From contig JAPLZW010000053.1 in NCBI GenBank assembly GCA_026394835.1, positions 1 to 5,011 on the forward strand: a DNA stretch of 5,011 nt. The letters run 5' to 3'. Every line of letters starts with the position of its first letter. Position 1 is the stretch's first letter. The position numbers and the translations under genes were made by a program. The notes beneath the pieces are model-generated. The model had not been told where the DNA came from. It ran no database searches and saw only the letters and a program-made list of their open reading frames with translations. Source of the stretch: Candidatus Wolfebacteria bacterium (lineage in GTDB: Bacteria; Patescibacteriota; Minisyncoccia; UBA6257; UBA9933). Below, piece by piece: positions 4,950-5,011 of this stretch.

Positions 4950-5011
4950 TCACTTCGTGGCATTATAAATCGCCGCCACTTCCGCGGCGGAAAGGGCGCG
5001 ATTATAGACGC
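4950..5011 (-). CDS. C-terminal end of a LamG/concanavalin-like domain protein (5' end outside window)
   Basis: The minus-strand frame enters from the right edge and stops with TGA at 4952-4950, leaving 19 full codons plus two bases of another. The translation VYNRALSAAEVAAIYNATK is a very characteristic end of LamG-like jelly-roll domains (family pattern (D/V)VRiYNRALSa.Ei..LY). These domains occur at the end of large secreted or surface-anchored proteins and bind sugars or other ligands outside the cell. With only 20 residues visible, neither the size, the other domains nor the substrate can be given. It is probably co-transcribed with the 51-residue membrane gene that follows it after 33 bases. 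Confidence 0.75.
   Translation of the reverse strand, partial: VYNRALSAAEVAAIYNATK

Noticed and set aside
4962..4967. TATAAT on the minus strand upstream of the 51-residue gene
   Set aside because: It encodes Tyr-Asn codons of the LamG-like domain and has no -35 partner in the G+C-rich sequence before it.

Overview
The window looks like a piece of a Patescibacteria/CPR (probably Parcubacteria-like) chromosome. Support for this: very tight same-strand packing, start codons almost without Shine-Dalgarno sequences, divergent forms of bacterial housekeeping genes, very small membrane proteins of unknown function, a LAGLIDADG endonuclease remnant of the kind common in this group, and moderate G+C (about 50% in the coding lines I counted by hand). 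No in-frame TGA occurs in about 1,400 codons of confident coding sequence, so the standard bacterial code applies and TGA-recoding lineages are unlikely. The placement is inferred from protein style, not from a marker phylogeny.

Plus strand, left to right: the C-terminal 203 residues of glutamyl-tRNA synthetase (1-612, open at the left edge); a secreted coiled-coil M23 metallopeptidase resembling EnvC/NlpD (618-1874); a 57-residue single-span membrane protein (1904-2077); an A+T-rich C-terminal remnant of a LAGLIDADG homing endonuclease (about 2092-2361); murC, UDP-N-acetylmuramate--L-alanine ligase (2419-3849); and a PD-(D/E)XK nuclease-superfamily protein with an inserted Cys/His cluster (3913-4692). 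Minus strand, entering from the right edge: the last 20 residues of a LamG/concanavalin-like surface protein (4950-5011), then a 51-residue membrane protein (4761-4916) that converges on the nuclease gene.

The cell-wall theme is clear. MurC makes UDP-MurNAc-L-Ala in the cytoplasm, and the M23 protein is built to cut or remodel peptidoglycan outside the membrane. The glutamyl-tRNA synthetase and the nuclease have no obvious mechanistic link to them, so the cluster probably reflects co-transcription of compacted genes.

The most unusual structure is a family of degenerate heptanucleotide tandem repeats at four places: inside murC (3344-3378), between murC and the nuclease gene (3853-3901), at the convergent gene ends (4690-4771) and upstream of the small minus-strand gene (4919-4939). 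In two of these the heptamers form inverted arms that can fold into hairpins. In murC they are translated as an interdomain linker, and at 4761-4772 they supply the last codons and stop of the small membrane gene. I know of no named element that matches this family. Cyanobacterial short tandemly repeated repetitive (STRR) heptamers are the nearest analogy I can recall.
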